Source: Neorhizobium sp. JUb45 (GTDB lineage Bacteria > Pseudomonadota > Alphaproteobacteria > Rhizobiales > Rhizobiaceae). Taken from it: DNA of 64,000 bases. The stretch lies in the NCBI RefSeq assembly GCF_004343585.1, contig NZ_SLYW01000002.1:124001-188000 (forward strand), read 5' to 3'. The translations under genes were made by a program, and so were the position numbers. Below, in pieces: positions 9,957 through 21,927 of the stretch (position 1 is the stretch's first letter; every line of letters begins with the position of its first letter). A model generated the notes under the pieces. That model was not told the DNA's origin. It saw only the letters and a program-made list of their open reading frames with translations, and made no database searches.

Positions 9957-10223
9957 TCAGTTGCCACGGGCAACCACGACCGGGATCAGCAGGTCGCCCC
10001 ATTGTCCGTCACCACCGTGATGGCGGGCGGAACGCACGAGTTCGACCGAAACACCTGCCTCGACCGCCTTCATGACCGAATGGTTCAGCCGGTGCAGATC
10101 ATTGGCCAGCGACCGGATCGCCGCCTGCTGCTCGAAACTCATGGTCGAAGATTGCTCCTCGGCGCGTTCCTTGACGTGGGTCTGGATGGGCGCTGACTGA
10201 GAGATCGGATTGTGCATGTTCAT
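9957..10223 (-). CDS. Small conserved protein downstream of isocitrate lyase
   Basis: An 88-residue soluble protein starting at the ATG at 10223, which has GAGGAG about 8 nt upstream. The frame runs further up to 10328 but that part lies in a repeat element. The sequence MNMHNPISQSAPIQTH leads into a helical middle (SFEQQAAIRSLANDLHRLN) and ends GDLLIPVVVARGN. No function is recognised. It follows aceA on the same strand with a 238-nt palindromic repeat region between, so co-expression with the glyoxylate shunt is possible but not shown. Confidence 0.7.
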   Translation of the reverse strand: MNMHNPISQSAPIQTHVKERAEEQSSTMSFEQQAAIRSLANDLHRLNHSVMKAVEAGVSVELVRSARHHGGDGQWGDLLIPVVVARGN

Positions 10224-10290
10224 GATATTTCTCCTCTCTGTGGTTTTTGGTGGTGACAGGTTGTCGGGTGCAAAGTCCCCCTCTGGCTGC

Positions 10291-10415
10291 CGCCATCTCC
10301 CCCACAAGGGGGAGAAAATATGCGGCAAACTCTCTGCCCAAATTGAACCTCAGCGGATCGGCCGGGTTAAGCCCCTCCCCCTTGTGGGGGTCCACAAGGA
10401 CGGGCAGAGACACGC
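10291..10415. repeat. Nested palindromic intergenic repeat (RIME-like)
   Basis: The stretch holds TCTCCCCC-acaa-GGGGGAGA (10296-10315), CCCCC-ttgt-GGGGG (10377-10390), and a long-range pair CTCTGCCC/GGGCAGAG (10333-10340 with 10402-10409). Nested C/G-tract palindromes of this kind are typical of Rhizobium-specific intergenic mosaic elements. It sits between aceA and the small gene and may act as an mRNA hairpin. The family name is from memory of such elements. Confidence 0.6.
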
Positions 10416-10461
10416 GGCTCTGCCCCGGTTGGGGTTTGGGGCGGGGTCTTTTTACGATTCG

Positions 10462-11751
<1,290 letters not shown>

Positions 11752-11869
11752 GCTTCACTCCCTGGGCTTCGGTAACTTGTCCGATGTCAAGGAATTTACA
11801 TGGGCGTTGAAATTGTATCTAATCAAATCCGCAGTGTTGCGACAGTAAAAGGGTCGAGATGTACTGTTT

Positions 11870-11897
11870 TTGACAAAGTCCAAAGTGAGTTTGTCAA
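11870..11897. promoter_or_regulatory. Candidate operator between aceA and its divergent regulator
   Basis: TTGACAAA at 11870-11877 and TTTGTCAA at 11890-11897 form a perfect 8-bp inverted repeat with a 12-nt spacer, 45 nt before the regulator start and 119 nt before aceA. A further TTTTGTAAAGTTTG lies just downstream. The adjacent XRE regulator is the natural candidate to bind here, but this is inferred only from position and symmetry. Confidence 0.45.
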
Positions 11898-11941
11898 TTT
11901 TTGTAAAGTTTGTGCTGGTTGCTTCTTTGGGAGGAGAGCGA

Positions 11942-13360
11942 ATGGCTGAACGTAAGATCTTTGCCGGTCCAAAGGTTCGGCGCATCCGGCTCGGGCTGGA
12001 ACTGACGCAGGCGGCGATGGCGGAGGGGCTGGAGATTTCCGCCTCCTATCTCAACCTCATCGAACGCAACCAGCGGCCGCTCACCGTGCAGCTGCTGTTG
12101 CGGCTTGCCTCCACCTATAAGGTCGATCTTGAAGCGCTGCAAAGCGATGACGGCGCCATGGTCGGCGAGCTTCGAGAGGTGTTTCGCGATCCGCTCCTGT
12201 CGGGCGAACTGCCGGGCGATCAGGAACTGGTGGAAGTGGCCGATGCCGCCCCCAATACCGCCGGCGGGATTCTAAAACTTTATCGCGCCTATCGTGAGCA
12301 GGCCGCGCGTCTCTCCGATCTGGCCGAACTTCTTGCCCGCGAAGGTCACGAAACCGGTATGGCCGCCACGCGTCTGCCGGCCGATGAGGTGCGTGACCGT
12401 CTTGAACACCGCCCGCATTTTTTCGCACGCATAGAAGATGCGGCGGAAACATTTATTGCCGAACTCGCTGCCGGTGACGATCTTGCGGCTAGTCTTCGAG
12501 ACTGGCTGAAAACCCGCCACGGCATCGTCGTCCGCTCGCTGCCGGTACATGTCATGCCGGACCTGAAACGCCGTTACGATCGTCATTCGCTGCGGCTGTT
12601 CCTGTCCGAACGACTGTCGGCCAGCGACCGTCTGCGTGAAATCGCCATGGAAGTGGCACTGCTGGCGCTGGGGGAGGCGATTGCCGGCGAACTCGAAGAC
12701 CTCGCCTTGTCGAGCGGCGAGGCCAAACGCATCGCCCGGTTCGAACTGGCGCGGTATGCGGCGCATGCGCTGATGATGCCCTATGGCGCTTTCCTGTCGG
12801 CTGCCCAGCGCGCCCGTTACGATATCGATGTTTTGCGCGCCCGTTTCGACGTGTCGTTCGAACAGGCGGCAAACCGGGTGACGACACTCGCACGGCCCGG
12901 CGCATCCGGCCTGCCGTTTTTCCTCGCCGAGATCGACAGCGCCGGCAACCGTCTCCGCCGCGCCGGCGCGCAAGCCTATCCGCATGCGAAATTCGGCGGG
13001 CTCTGTCCCAGGCTCGGTGTGCATGCGGCTTTCGCCCAGCCGGGGCAGGTTCTCACGGATCGGGTCGAGATGCCGGATGGTGCCGCCTATCTGACGGTCT
13101 GCCGCACGCTGGAAGGCCCGCAGGCCGGTTTCAACGAGCGCGTGCGCCGCACCGCCATCCTCATCGGCTGCGATTTCGAGGTGGCGCGCGAAACGGTCTA
13201 TGGCGAAGCGGCGAGCCTGCCGGGGGCAACCGTTCTGGCCGGAACTGCCTGTCGCCTGTGCGAGAGACGCGGCTGCCTGTCGCGCGCCGAGCCGCCGGTA
13301 ACGCGGCCTCTGGGACTGGACGAGATGGCGACCGGTCTCAGTGCCTTCGATTTTCGGTGA
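11942..13360 (+). CDS. XRE-family regulator with IrrE/ScfRs C-terminal domains (RamB-like)
   Basis: A 472-residue protein from the ATG at 11942, which has GGGAGGAGAGCGA just upstream; the frame opens further upstream without support. Residues 5-65 form a lambda-repressor-type helix-turn-helix (RRIRLGLELTQAAMAEGLEI, SASYLNLIERNQRPL). The middle resembles the ImmA/IrrE fold, and the C-terminal part has a Cys-rich patch (TACRLCERRGC). This is the architecture of short-chain fatty acyl regulators such as RamB, which control glyoxylate and acetate genes. Divergent orientation from aceA supports that role. Confidence 0.85.
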   Translation: MAERKIFAGPKVRRIRLGLELTQAAMAEGLEISASYLNLIERNQRPLTVQLLLRLASTYKVDLEALQSDDGAMVGELREVFRDPLLSGELPGDQELVEVADAAPNTAGGILKLYRAYREQAARLSDLAELLAREGHETGMAATRLPADEVRDRLEHRPHFFARIEDAAETFIAELAAGDDLAASLRDWLKTRHGIVVRSLPVHVMPDLKRRYDRHSLRLFLSERLSASDRLREIAMEVALLALGEAIAGELEDLALSSGEAKRIARFELARYAAHALMMPYGAFLSAAQRARYDIDVLRARFDVSFEQAANRVTTLARPGASGLPFFLAEIDSAGNRLRRAGAQAYPHAKFGGLCPRLGVHAAFAQPGQVLTDRVEMPDGAAYLTVCRTLEGPQAGFNERVRRTAILIGCDFEVARETVYGEAASLPGATVLAGTACRLCERRGCLSRAEPPVTRPLGLDEMATGLSAFDFR

Positions 13361-13514
13361 TGGCCCTGATGGTATCTTGAGAAGTCTTTGCTGCAATGCA
13401 GCTTTTTGCTTGTGGGTAGCGATGTTCCTTCATACTCTCGCACAAAACAAAAGCATAAAGAGGGAAACAAGGCGCGGCGCTGATGCGGCCAGCCTTCATA
13501 AAACAGGAGAAATC

Positions 13515-14612
13515 ATGCGACCCAATCTGCTTCGTCTTCTGACCGCCGCTGCCGCCACGACGCTGATGGCCACCGCCGTCTTCGCGCAGGAACGCCAGGT
13601 CCACGTCTACAACTGGTCCGACTATATCGATGAATCGGTGCTGGAAGAATTCACCAAGGAAACCGGCATCAAGGTCGTTTACGACGTGTTCGACAGCAAT
13701 GAAGTGGTCGAGACAAAGCTGCTGGCCGGCGGTTCCGGTTATGATGTCGTCGTGCCGACCGGCCCCTTCCTCGCCCGCCAGATCCAGGCCGGCGTCTTCC
13801 AGAAGCTCGACAAGTCGAAGCTGCCGAACCTTTCCAACATGTGGTCGGAAGTCTCCGAGCGTCTCGCCAAATACGATCCCGGCAATGAATATGCCGTCAA
13901 CTACATGTGGGGCACCACCGGCATCGGTTACAATGTCGACAAGGTGAAGGCAGCGCTTGGTGATGTGCCGCTCGACAGCTGGGATATCCTGTTCAAGCCG
14001 GAAAATGCCGAAAAGCTGAAATCCTGCGGTATCAACATCCTCGACGCGTCCGACGAGACCTTCGCGATTGCCATGAACTATATCGGCAAGAACCCCGACA
14101 GCAAGGAAGCGGCCGATCTGGAAGCTGGCGGCGAGGTTTACAAGAAGATCCGCCCGTCGGTGCGCACCTTCAACGCCTCGGCCTATATCGATGAACTGGC
14201 AAACGGCGACAGCTGCATTTCCATCGGCTGGTCGGGTGACATCCTGCAGGCAAAGACCCGCGCCGAAGAAGCCAAGAATGGCGTCAAGGTCGAGTTCGTC
14301 ATCCCCAAGGAAGGCACCTATATCTGGTTCGACAACCTTGCCATTCCGGCCGATGCCAAGAATGTTGCCGAGGCCCACGAATTCATCAACTTCATGATGA
14401 AGCCGGAAGTCATCGCCAAGTCCTCGAACTATGTCCAGTATGCCAACGGCAACCTTGCCTCGCAGAAATTCGTGGACAAGGAAGTGCTGGAAAATCCGGG
14501 CGTCTATCCCCCGGAAGATGTCGTGAAAAAACTCTTCACCATCTCGCCTTACGGCCCGCGTGAACAGCGTGTGCTCAACCGCGTCTGGACCGAGATCAAG
14601 ACCGGCAGCTGA
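13515..14612 (+). CDS. potF: Putrescine/spermidine ABC transporter substrate-binding protein
   Basis: A 365-residue periplasmic binding protein. The signal peptide covers residues 1-24 with cleavage predicted after AVFA. The mature part starts QERQVHVYNWSDYIDESVLE, the hallmark of PotD/PotF proteins. The ATG at 13515 follows CAGGAGA; the frame is open upstream but that part is not protein-like. It is the first gene of a potFGHI operon. A strong intergenic hairpin follows it, a common arrangement that keeps the binding protein more abundant than the membrane parts. Confidence 0.93.
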   Translation: MRPNLLRLLTAAAATTLMATAVFAQERQVHVYNWSDYIDESVLEEFTKETGIKVVYDVFDSNEVVETKLLAGGSGYDVVVPTGPFLARQIQAGVFQKLDKSKLPNLSNMWSEVSERLAKYDPGNEYAVNYMWGTTGIGYNVDKVKAALGDVPLDSWDILFKPENAEKLKSCGINILDASDETFAIAMNYIGKNPDSKEAADLEAGGEVYKKIRPSVRTFNASAYIDELANGDSCISIGWSGDILQAKTRAEEAKNGVKVEFVIPKEGTYIWFDNLAIPADAKNVAEAHEFINFMMKPEVIAKSSNYVQYANGNLASQKFVDKEVLENPGVYPPEDVVKKLFTISPYGPREQRVLNRVWTEIKTGS

Positions 14613-14619
14613 TGCCTTC

Positions 14620-14648
14620 TGCGGAGCGGGTTTTGGGCCCGCTCCGCA
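14620..14648 (+). promoter_or_regulatory. Hairpin between potF and potG
   Basis: TGCGGAGCGGG (14620-14630) and CCCGCTCCGCA (14638-14648) form a perfect 11-bp stem with a 7-nt loop. There is no T tract, so it is more likely an mRNA-stabilising or partial attenuation structure than a full terminator. Confidence 0.6.
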
Positions 14649-14704
14649 TGATTGCCAATCCGGCACCACGGCGTGCCAAAAAATCAGGGTAGATGGGGAC
14701 AGGC

Positions 14705-15856
14705 ATGGCGAAATCTCTCGGGCCGGTTAAGCGCAAATTTTCTCCCTGGACCGATCCGACATCGGTGCCCTTCATCCGTTTCGAGAATATCACCAAGCGG
14801 TTCGGCAATTTCACCGCCGTCGAAAACCTGACGCTGGATATCTACGAGCGCGAGTTCTTTGCGCTGCTCGGGCCATCGGGCTGCGGCAAGACCACGTTGA
14901 TGCGCATGCTGGCCGGTTTCGAGGAGCCGACCGAAGGCCGCATCCTCCTGCAGGGCAAGGATCTGGCCGGCGTGCCGCCCTATCGCCGCCCCACCAACAT
15001 GATGTTCCAGTCCTACGCGCTGTTCCCGCATATGACGGTGGAAAAGAACATCGCCTTCGGTCTGGAACAGGACAAGCTGCCGAAAGCCGAGATCGCCGCC
15101 CGCGTCGAAGAGATGCTGAAGCTGGTGAAGCTGGAACAGTTCGCCAAGCGTAAACCGTCGCAGCTCTCCGGTGGTCAGCGGCAGCGCGTGGCGCTGGCCC
15201 GGTCGCTTGCCAAGCGGCCAAAGGTTCTGCTGCTCGACGAACCGCTCGGCGCGCTCGACAAGAAGCTGCGCGAGGAAACACAGTTCGAACTGACCGACCT
15301 GCAACACACGCTGGGTCTGACCTTTTTGATCGTCACCCATGATCAGGAAGAGGCGATGACCGTGTCCGACCGTATCGCCGTGATGGACAAGGGCGTCATC
15401 ATGCAGGTTGCGACACCGGCGGAAATCTACGAGGCGCCGAACAGCCGCTACGTCGCCGACTTCATCGGCGATATCAACATCATCGAAGGTGCGATCGTTT
15501 CCAACAGCGGCGCGGCGAGCGGTGGCGTGATGCTCGATTGCGATGGTCTGAAGATCGCCGTTGATCAGGAATGCCCGGCATCGACAGGGGATCGCGTCGC
15601 TTATGCCATCCGCCCGGAAAAGGTTCGCCTCGGCATCGAGCCGCCGGCCGATACCGCCGTCAACGCCGCCGCGGGCGAGGTTTACGACATCGGTTATCTC
15701 GGCGATTTTTCGCTATTCCTCGTCAAGCTCGACGATGGCCGCATCATCCGCGCGGCACAGGCCAATATCCAGCGCCTCGTCGATCGCCCGCTCACCTTCG
15801 GTGATCGCGTCTGGGTCCACTGGTCGCGCGATGCCGGCCTTGTTCTGACCCGCTGA
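14705..15856 (+). CDS. potG: Polyamine ABC transporter ATPase
   Basis: A 383-residue import ATPase. Walker A GPSGCGKTTLM is at about residue 57, the Q-loop follows, then the signature LSGGQRQRVALARSL and Walker B VLLLDEPLGALDK. The C-terminal 120 residues form the TOBE regulatory domain. An ATG at 14693 is also possible, but the one at 14705 begins MAKSLGPVKRKF, has a purine-rich GGGGACAG upstream, and fits the family start. It energises PotH/PotI. Confidence 0.93.
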   Translation: MAKSLGPVKRKFSPWTDPTSVPFIRFENITKRFGNFTAVENLTLDIYEREFFALLGPSGCGKTTLMRMLAGFEEPTEGRILLQGKDLAGVPPYRRPTNMMFQSYALFPHMTVEKNIAFGLEQDKLPKAEIAARVEEMLKLVKLEQFAKRKPSQLSGGQRQRVALARSLAKRPKVLLLDEPLGALDKKLREETQFELTDLQHTLGLTFLIVTHDQEEAMTVSDRIAVMDKGVIMQVATPAEIYEAPNSRYVADFIGDINIIEGAIVSNSGAASGGVMLDCDGLKIAVDQECPASTGDRVAYAIRPEKVRLGIEPPADTAVNAAAGEVYDIGYLGDFSLFLVKLDDGRIIRAAQANIQRLVDRPLTFGDRVWVHWSRDAGLVLTR

Positions 15857-15866
15857 GGAGAGCGCC

Positions 15867-16820
15867 ATGGCAATCGATACGCTGTCTCCCCCGTTACCGC
15901 CCGAGCCAAAAGTCGAACTTGCCGATGATGCCGGGCGCACCAATCCGGCACGCTGGCTGATCGTCGCCATTCCCTATCTCTGGCTGCTGCTGTTTTTCGC
16001 GGCACCCTTCCTGATCATCGCAAAAATCTCGCTGTCCGACACGGCAATCGCCATGCCGCCCTACACGCCGACCTTTCAGGGTTTTGGCAATCTCGGCACC
16101 TTCTTCTCGCAGCTGGATTTCGAAAACTACGCCTATCTGGCAAGCGACAGTATCTACATCAAATCCTATCTCAACTCGCTGCGCATCGCCGCCATCTCGA
16201 CGGTTCTGCTGCTGCTGATCGGTTATCCGATGGCGCTTGCCATGGCGCGCGCCAAGACCAGTCTGCGGCCGATTCTGGTGATGATGGTCATCCTGCCATT
16301 CTGGACCTCGTTCCTGATCCGCGTTTACGCCTGGATCGGCATCCTGAAGCCGGAAGGCCTGCTCACGGTTCTTTTCCAGTCGATCGGCCTGATGGGCGAG
16401 GGCGAGCAGGTACAGATCTTTCGCACCGATTACGCGGTCTTCATCGGCATCGTTTATTCCTACCTGCCGTTCATGGTCCTGCCGCTGTATGCCGCGCTGG
16501 AAAAGATGGACCATACGCTGCTGGAAGCCGCAAGCGATCTCGGCTGCCCGCCCTGGAAGGCCTTCTGGCGCATCACATTCCCATTGTCCTTGCCCGGCGT
16601 GATTGCCGGCTCGCTGATCTGCTTCATCCCGATCACCGGCGAATTCGTCATCCCCGATCTGCTCGGTGGCGCCGATACGCTGATGATCGGCAAGACCTTG
16701 TGGACCGAGTTCTTCAACAGCCGCGACTGGCCGCTCGCTTCGGCGATCGCCGTCATATTGCTGGCGGTGCTGGTCCTGCCCATCGTCTATTTCCAGAACC
16801 AGCAGCAGAAGGCGGGATAA
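15867..16820 (+). CDS. potH: Polyamine ABC transporter permease
   Basis: A 317-residue inner-membrane protein with about six hydrophobic segments; the first is WLIVAIPYLWLLLFFAAPFL at about residue 30. The EAA-loop coupling motif EAASDLGCPPWKAFWRITFP near residue 220 contacts the ATPase. It starts 10 nt after potG with an AGGAGAG ribosome site, and potI follows after 4 nt. It forms the translocation channel with PotI. Confidence 0.93.
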   Translation: MAIDTLSPPLPPEPKVELADDAGRTNPARWLIVAIPYLWLLLFFAAPFLIIAKISLSDTAIAMPPYTPTFQGFGNLGTFFSQLDFENYAYLASDSIYIKSYLNSLRIAAISTVLLLLIGYPMALAMARAKTSLRPILVMMVILPFWTSFLIRVYAWIGILKPEGLLTVLFQSIGLMGEGEQVQIFRTDYAVFIGIVYSYLPFMVLPLYAALEKMDHTLLEAASDLGCPPWKAFWRITFPLSLPGVIAGSLICFIPITGEFVIPDLLGGADTLMIGKTLWTEFFNSRDWPLASAIAVILLAVLVLPIVYFQNQQQKAG

Positions 16821-16824
16821 GGCC

Positions 16825-17637
16825 ATGAAGAATGCCCGTTTCGACGCGACCGTTCTCACTCTCGGTTTCGCCTTCCTCTACATCCCGATCCTCATTCTGG
16901 TGATCTATTCGTTCAACGCCTCGCGGCTGGTCACGGTCTGGGGCGGGTTTTCGCTCGTCTGGTACCAGCAGATGTGGTCGAACCAGGGGCTGATGGATGC
17001 CGCATGGGTGACCGCACGTGTTGCCCTGCTCAGTGCCACGATCGCCACCATTCTCGGCACGCTGGCGGCGCTGACCTTGGTGCGGTTCCGCAAAATCCCC
17101 GGCCGTCTGCTGTTTTCGGGCATGATCTATGCGCCGCTGGTGATGCCGGAAGTCATTACCGGCCTGTCGCTGCTGTTATTGTTCGTATCGCTCAATGTCG
17201 ATCGCGGTTTCTGGACCGTGGTCATCGCCCACACGACCTTTTCGATGTGCTATGTCGCGATCGTCGTGCAGTCGCGGCTCCTGACATTCGACCGGTCTCT
17301 GGAAGAGGCGGCGCTCGATCTCGGTTGCCCGCCGGTGAAGACGTTTTTCCGCATCACCCTGCCGCTCATCCTGCCGGCGGTTCTGGCGGGCTGGATGCTG
17401 GCCTTTACCCTGTCGCTGGACGATCTGGTGATCGCCAACTTCAACACCGGCCCCGGCGCCACCACGCTGCCGATCAAGATCTATTCGCAGGTGCGTCTGG
17501 GTGTAACACCTGAGATCAATGCGATCTGCACAATCCTGATCGGGCTTGTGGCGATCGGCGTGATTGCGGCCTCGCTGGCCACCAAACGCAACGAGCTGCG
17601 CCGCCAGCGTGACGAACACGCTGCCGCTCAAGGCTGA
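16825..17637 (+). CDS. potI: Polyamine ABC transporter permease
   Basis: A 270-residue second channel subunit with six predicted membrane segments. Its coupling loop reads EEAALDLGCPPVKTFFRITL near residue 170. It is the last gene of the potFGHI operon and ends 19 nt from the convergent AsmA-family gene. The C-terminus is charged (KRNELRRQRDEH) and cytoplasmic. Confidence 0.93.
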   Translation: MKNARFDATVLTLGFAFLYIPILILVIYSFNASRLVTVWGGFSLVWYQQMWSNQGLMDAAWVTARVALLSATIATILGTLAALTLVRFRKIPGRLLFSGMIYAPLVMPEVITGLSLLLLFVSLNVDRGFWTVVIAHTTFSMCYVAIVVQSRLLTFDRSLEEAALDLGCPPVKTFFRITLPLILPAVLAGWMLAFTLSLDDLVIANFNTGPGATTLPIKIYSQVRLGVTPEINAICTILIGLVAIGVIAASLATKRNELRRQRDEHAAAQG

Positions 17638-17656
17638 TCGTTATGGGCTGATGCGT

Positions 17657-19507
17657 TTATGGTTGCGGCGGCTTGGCCATTGGCCAGAACACCGGTGTCG
17701 GCCATGCGCCACCGATGAACATCATCAGCGGGTCGTTGGAAGGCGTGCCGTCCGTCTCGGCATAGATATTGGCGGAAAGCGCCAGCCCCTGCGTTTCCAG
17801 CGGCACCAGCCCGCTCAGCACGATCAGGTCACTCGGCCCATCCAGCCTTGCTTCGCCAAGCTCGGCAACGCCATCGGCGATGGTTGCCGAGATATCCATG
17901 CGATCGAAGAGGATATCGCCGTCGCTGACATCCTTCAGGGCAAAATAGGCGGACTGCCCGGCCAGCTGGCGAATGGCGGCAAGGTCGATGCCGTTCAGGC
18001 GGCCGTTGCGTGCCGAAAGGCGCAGCGAGCCGGAAAGATCGCTCATCGTCGCCAGACCAAGCGGTTTGGCAAGATGCAGGGCCAGTTCGGCGGAACCGTT
18101 CGCCTCGGGAACGATCGCCTCGACGCCGAAGCGGCGTGATACGCTAGCAAGGTCGACATCCCGCAGCGACAGCCTGAGATCGGCGCTATCGGTCAGCCGG
18201 CCTTCCGGGGCGCTGATCTGGCCGGTCAACCGTCCGCCATCGATTGAACTGTCGACCAGATCAACGCGTGCCATCTGGTGTGTGTTGATCAGGCTGACGG
18301 CGGCATTGCGTAGCGGCAGCGGCCCCAGTTGCGCCTCCGTCGCGGACAGGCGCAGGTCGAGATCGAGAAGGTCGCCGAGAAGGGCGGCCGGCGTCACATC
18401 ATCCTGGCCGGCAGTCTGCGGCTGTGGTGACAGAGCTGCGATGATCGCGGAAAAATTCAGCTTGTCGAAGGCGAGCGTGCCGGTCAGGCGTGGTCTTGCG
18501 CCATCGGATGCCACCAGATCCATGATGCCGGTGGCCGATGCCTCATTGGCCTGCAGCGACACCTGTTCGAAACGCAGGGCATTGCCGGCCGTCATCATCT
18601 GGCCCTTGAGCGACAGCTGGTTCAGCCGGTCGAGGCCGGTAACGTGGATGTCGAGCCAGTTGAGAATGTCCGGCACGCGCGGCATGTTGATGCTGAACGA
18701 TCCGGCCAGAAATGCGTAAGTCGCCAGATTGGCAGTGCCGCTGAACTGGCCCGAAAACAGGTCGGAGCTGAGCGAAAGGTCGGCATCGGCATTGCGGCCG
18801 GCCAGAAGCGTCAGCGGTTTTGCCGAGGAGAAGGAGAGCGTAAAAGTCTTGTCTCTCAGCGTTCCGGTGAGGCGCGAAGAGATCGCCGAGGAAAGCTGCG
18901 GCCATTCCACCGTTCCGTTGACCGCTGTCAGGCTGGTTTTGTGTTGACCATTGGCATCACTGATCTCGACCGAGCCGTCCTCGATCGTCACCTCGCCGAT
19001 GGCGGCATCGAGATCCTTGCCGATCGCTGTATTGCCGGCATTGCTGCGAACCTTCTTGACCGCATCATTGAGCAAACCGTCCATTGACCAGTCGATGTCA
19101 CCGGATGCCGTGCGCAAGGCGAAAAGCTTTGGGCGTACAAGGTCGAAATCCTCGAAGACCAGATTGCCGCGTAGCGCCTGAAACAGCTCGAACGATGCCG
19201 AGAGATTATCGACATGGGCAATCAGGCGAGAGGCTGGATCTTCCGTCTCGCGAATGGAAACATCCTTCAGGATGATGTGCGGATGCGGCCAGAAATGCAG
19301 CTCCGGAGCACCTTCAATGGTTGCCTCATGCCCGAACCATTGTTCGACGGCCTCTTCCATGCCGTTGCGCACCAGCGATGTGGAAATCAGATACGGGGCC
19401 GCAACCTGCGAAACCAGCCCGAGCGCGATTGCGCCGACGGCCACGACCATGGCCGATCGCCGGTAGCGTTTTCTGGTCTTGAGCGAATGGATCAGCGACT
19501 GCAACAT
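17657..19507 (-). CDS. AsmA-family protein
   Basis: A 616-residue envelope protein. The ATG at 19507 follows GAGGAAAG; the frame extends 10 codons upstream. One N-terminal membrane segment (about residues 18-40) is followed by a long beta-rich domain with AsmA features such as HPHIILKDVSI, SGQFSGTANLATYAF and a C-terminal LNGIDLAAIRQLAGQSAYF block. AsmA-like proteins are lipid-transport or outer-membrane homeostasis factors. Nothing nearby narrows the role. Confidence 0.85.
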   Translation of the reverse strand: MLQSLIHSLKTRKRYRRSAMVVAVGAIALGLVSQVAAPYLISTSLVRNGMEEAVEQWFGHEATIEGAPELHFWPHPHIILKDVSIRETEDPASRLIAHVDNLSASFELFQALRGNLVFEDFDLVRPKLFALRTASGDIDWSMDGLLNDAVKKVRSNAGNTAIGKDLDAAIGEVTIEDGSVEISDANGQHKTSLTAVNGTVEWPQLSSAISSRLTGTLRDKTFTLSFSSAKPLTLLAGRNADADLSLSSDLFSGQFSGTANLATYAFLAGSFSINMPRVPDILNWLDIHVTGLDRLNQLSLKGQMMTAGNALRFEQVSLQANEASATGIMDLVASDGARPRLTGTLAFDKLNFSAIIAALSPQPQTAGQDDVTPAALLGDLLDLDLRLSATEAQLGPLPLRNAAVSLINTHQMARVDLVDSSIDGGRLTGQISAPEGRLTDSADLRLSLRDVDLASVSRRFGVEAIVPEANGSAELALHLAKPLGLATMSDLSGSLRLSARNGRLNGIDLAAIRQLAGQSAYFALKDVSDGDILFDRMDISATIADGVAELGEARLDGPSDLIVLSGLVPLETQGLALSANIYAETDGTPSNDPLMMFIGGAWPTPVFWPMAKPPQP

Positions 19508-19666
19508 GCTTTCCTCGAAGCGCCCATGGCTTCGCAATCTCGGGGCCTCGGCAATGTGTGGCTTTCGTTAGCGGAAATCCAGCGGCCATGCAAATAGGCC
19601 GGATGCCGCGCCTTTTCCGCCAAATGGCTTATGTTAGACTGGTGTGGGAGTGGGAGGACTTCATTC

Positions 19667-21622
<1,956 letters not shown>

Positions 21623-21927
21623 TTTCCCAACCTGTGCCGGATTGGCGCGGGTCGCTGCAACCATACACTTTTCGTTGTCTCTTTGCGGGAGTTACGTGAT
21701 TCTTTATCGTAAATTGTGCCTTTTACCTGGCGGAAAACGGGAAAATTTACCGGTCGTTAAGACCTGTTGGTGCAAAGTTAACACTGAACGGAAAAGCGGA
21801 ATGTCGCCTGGTTTCGGCGCTCACTTTCACCGTCTGACACCTTTTTCCCGTCGTTGGGATCGCAGCATCAACTTATAAAAAGGCAGCTTCGGCTGCCTTC
21901 TTTTTTGCCCGCATTCCAGCGTTGCAA
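21623..21927. other. Intergenic region between convergent genes
   Basis: About 305 nt between the acetoacetyl-CoA synthetase and the histidine kinase. Apart from the terminator at 21880-21906 it shows only AT-richer DNA without a supported gene. Confidence 0.5.
21880..21906. terminator. Bidirectional rho-independent terminator
   Basis: The stem AAGGCAGC/GCTGCCTT (21880-21887 and 21892-21899) has a stable TTCG tetraloop. It is followed by CTTTTTT on the plus strand and preceded by ATAAAA, which gives a T run on the minus strand. It can end transcripts of both the synthetase and the kinase. Confidence 0.85.

Noticed and set aside
13338..14669. 443-codon minus-strand frame opposite potF
   Set aside because: Shadow frame; potF has a signal peptide, ribosome site and family motifs.
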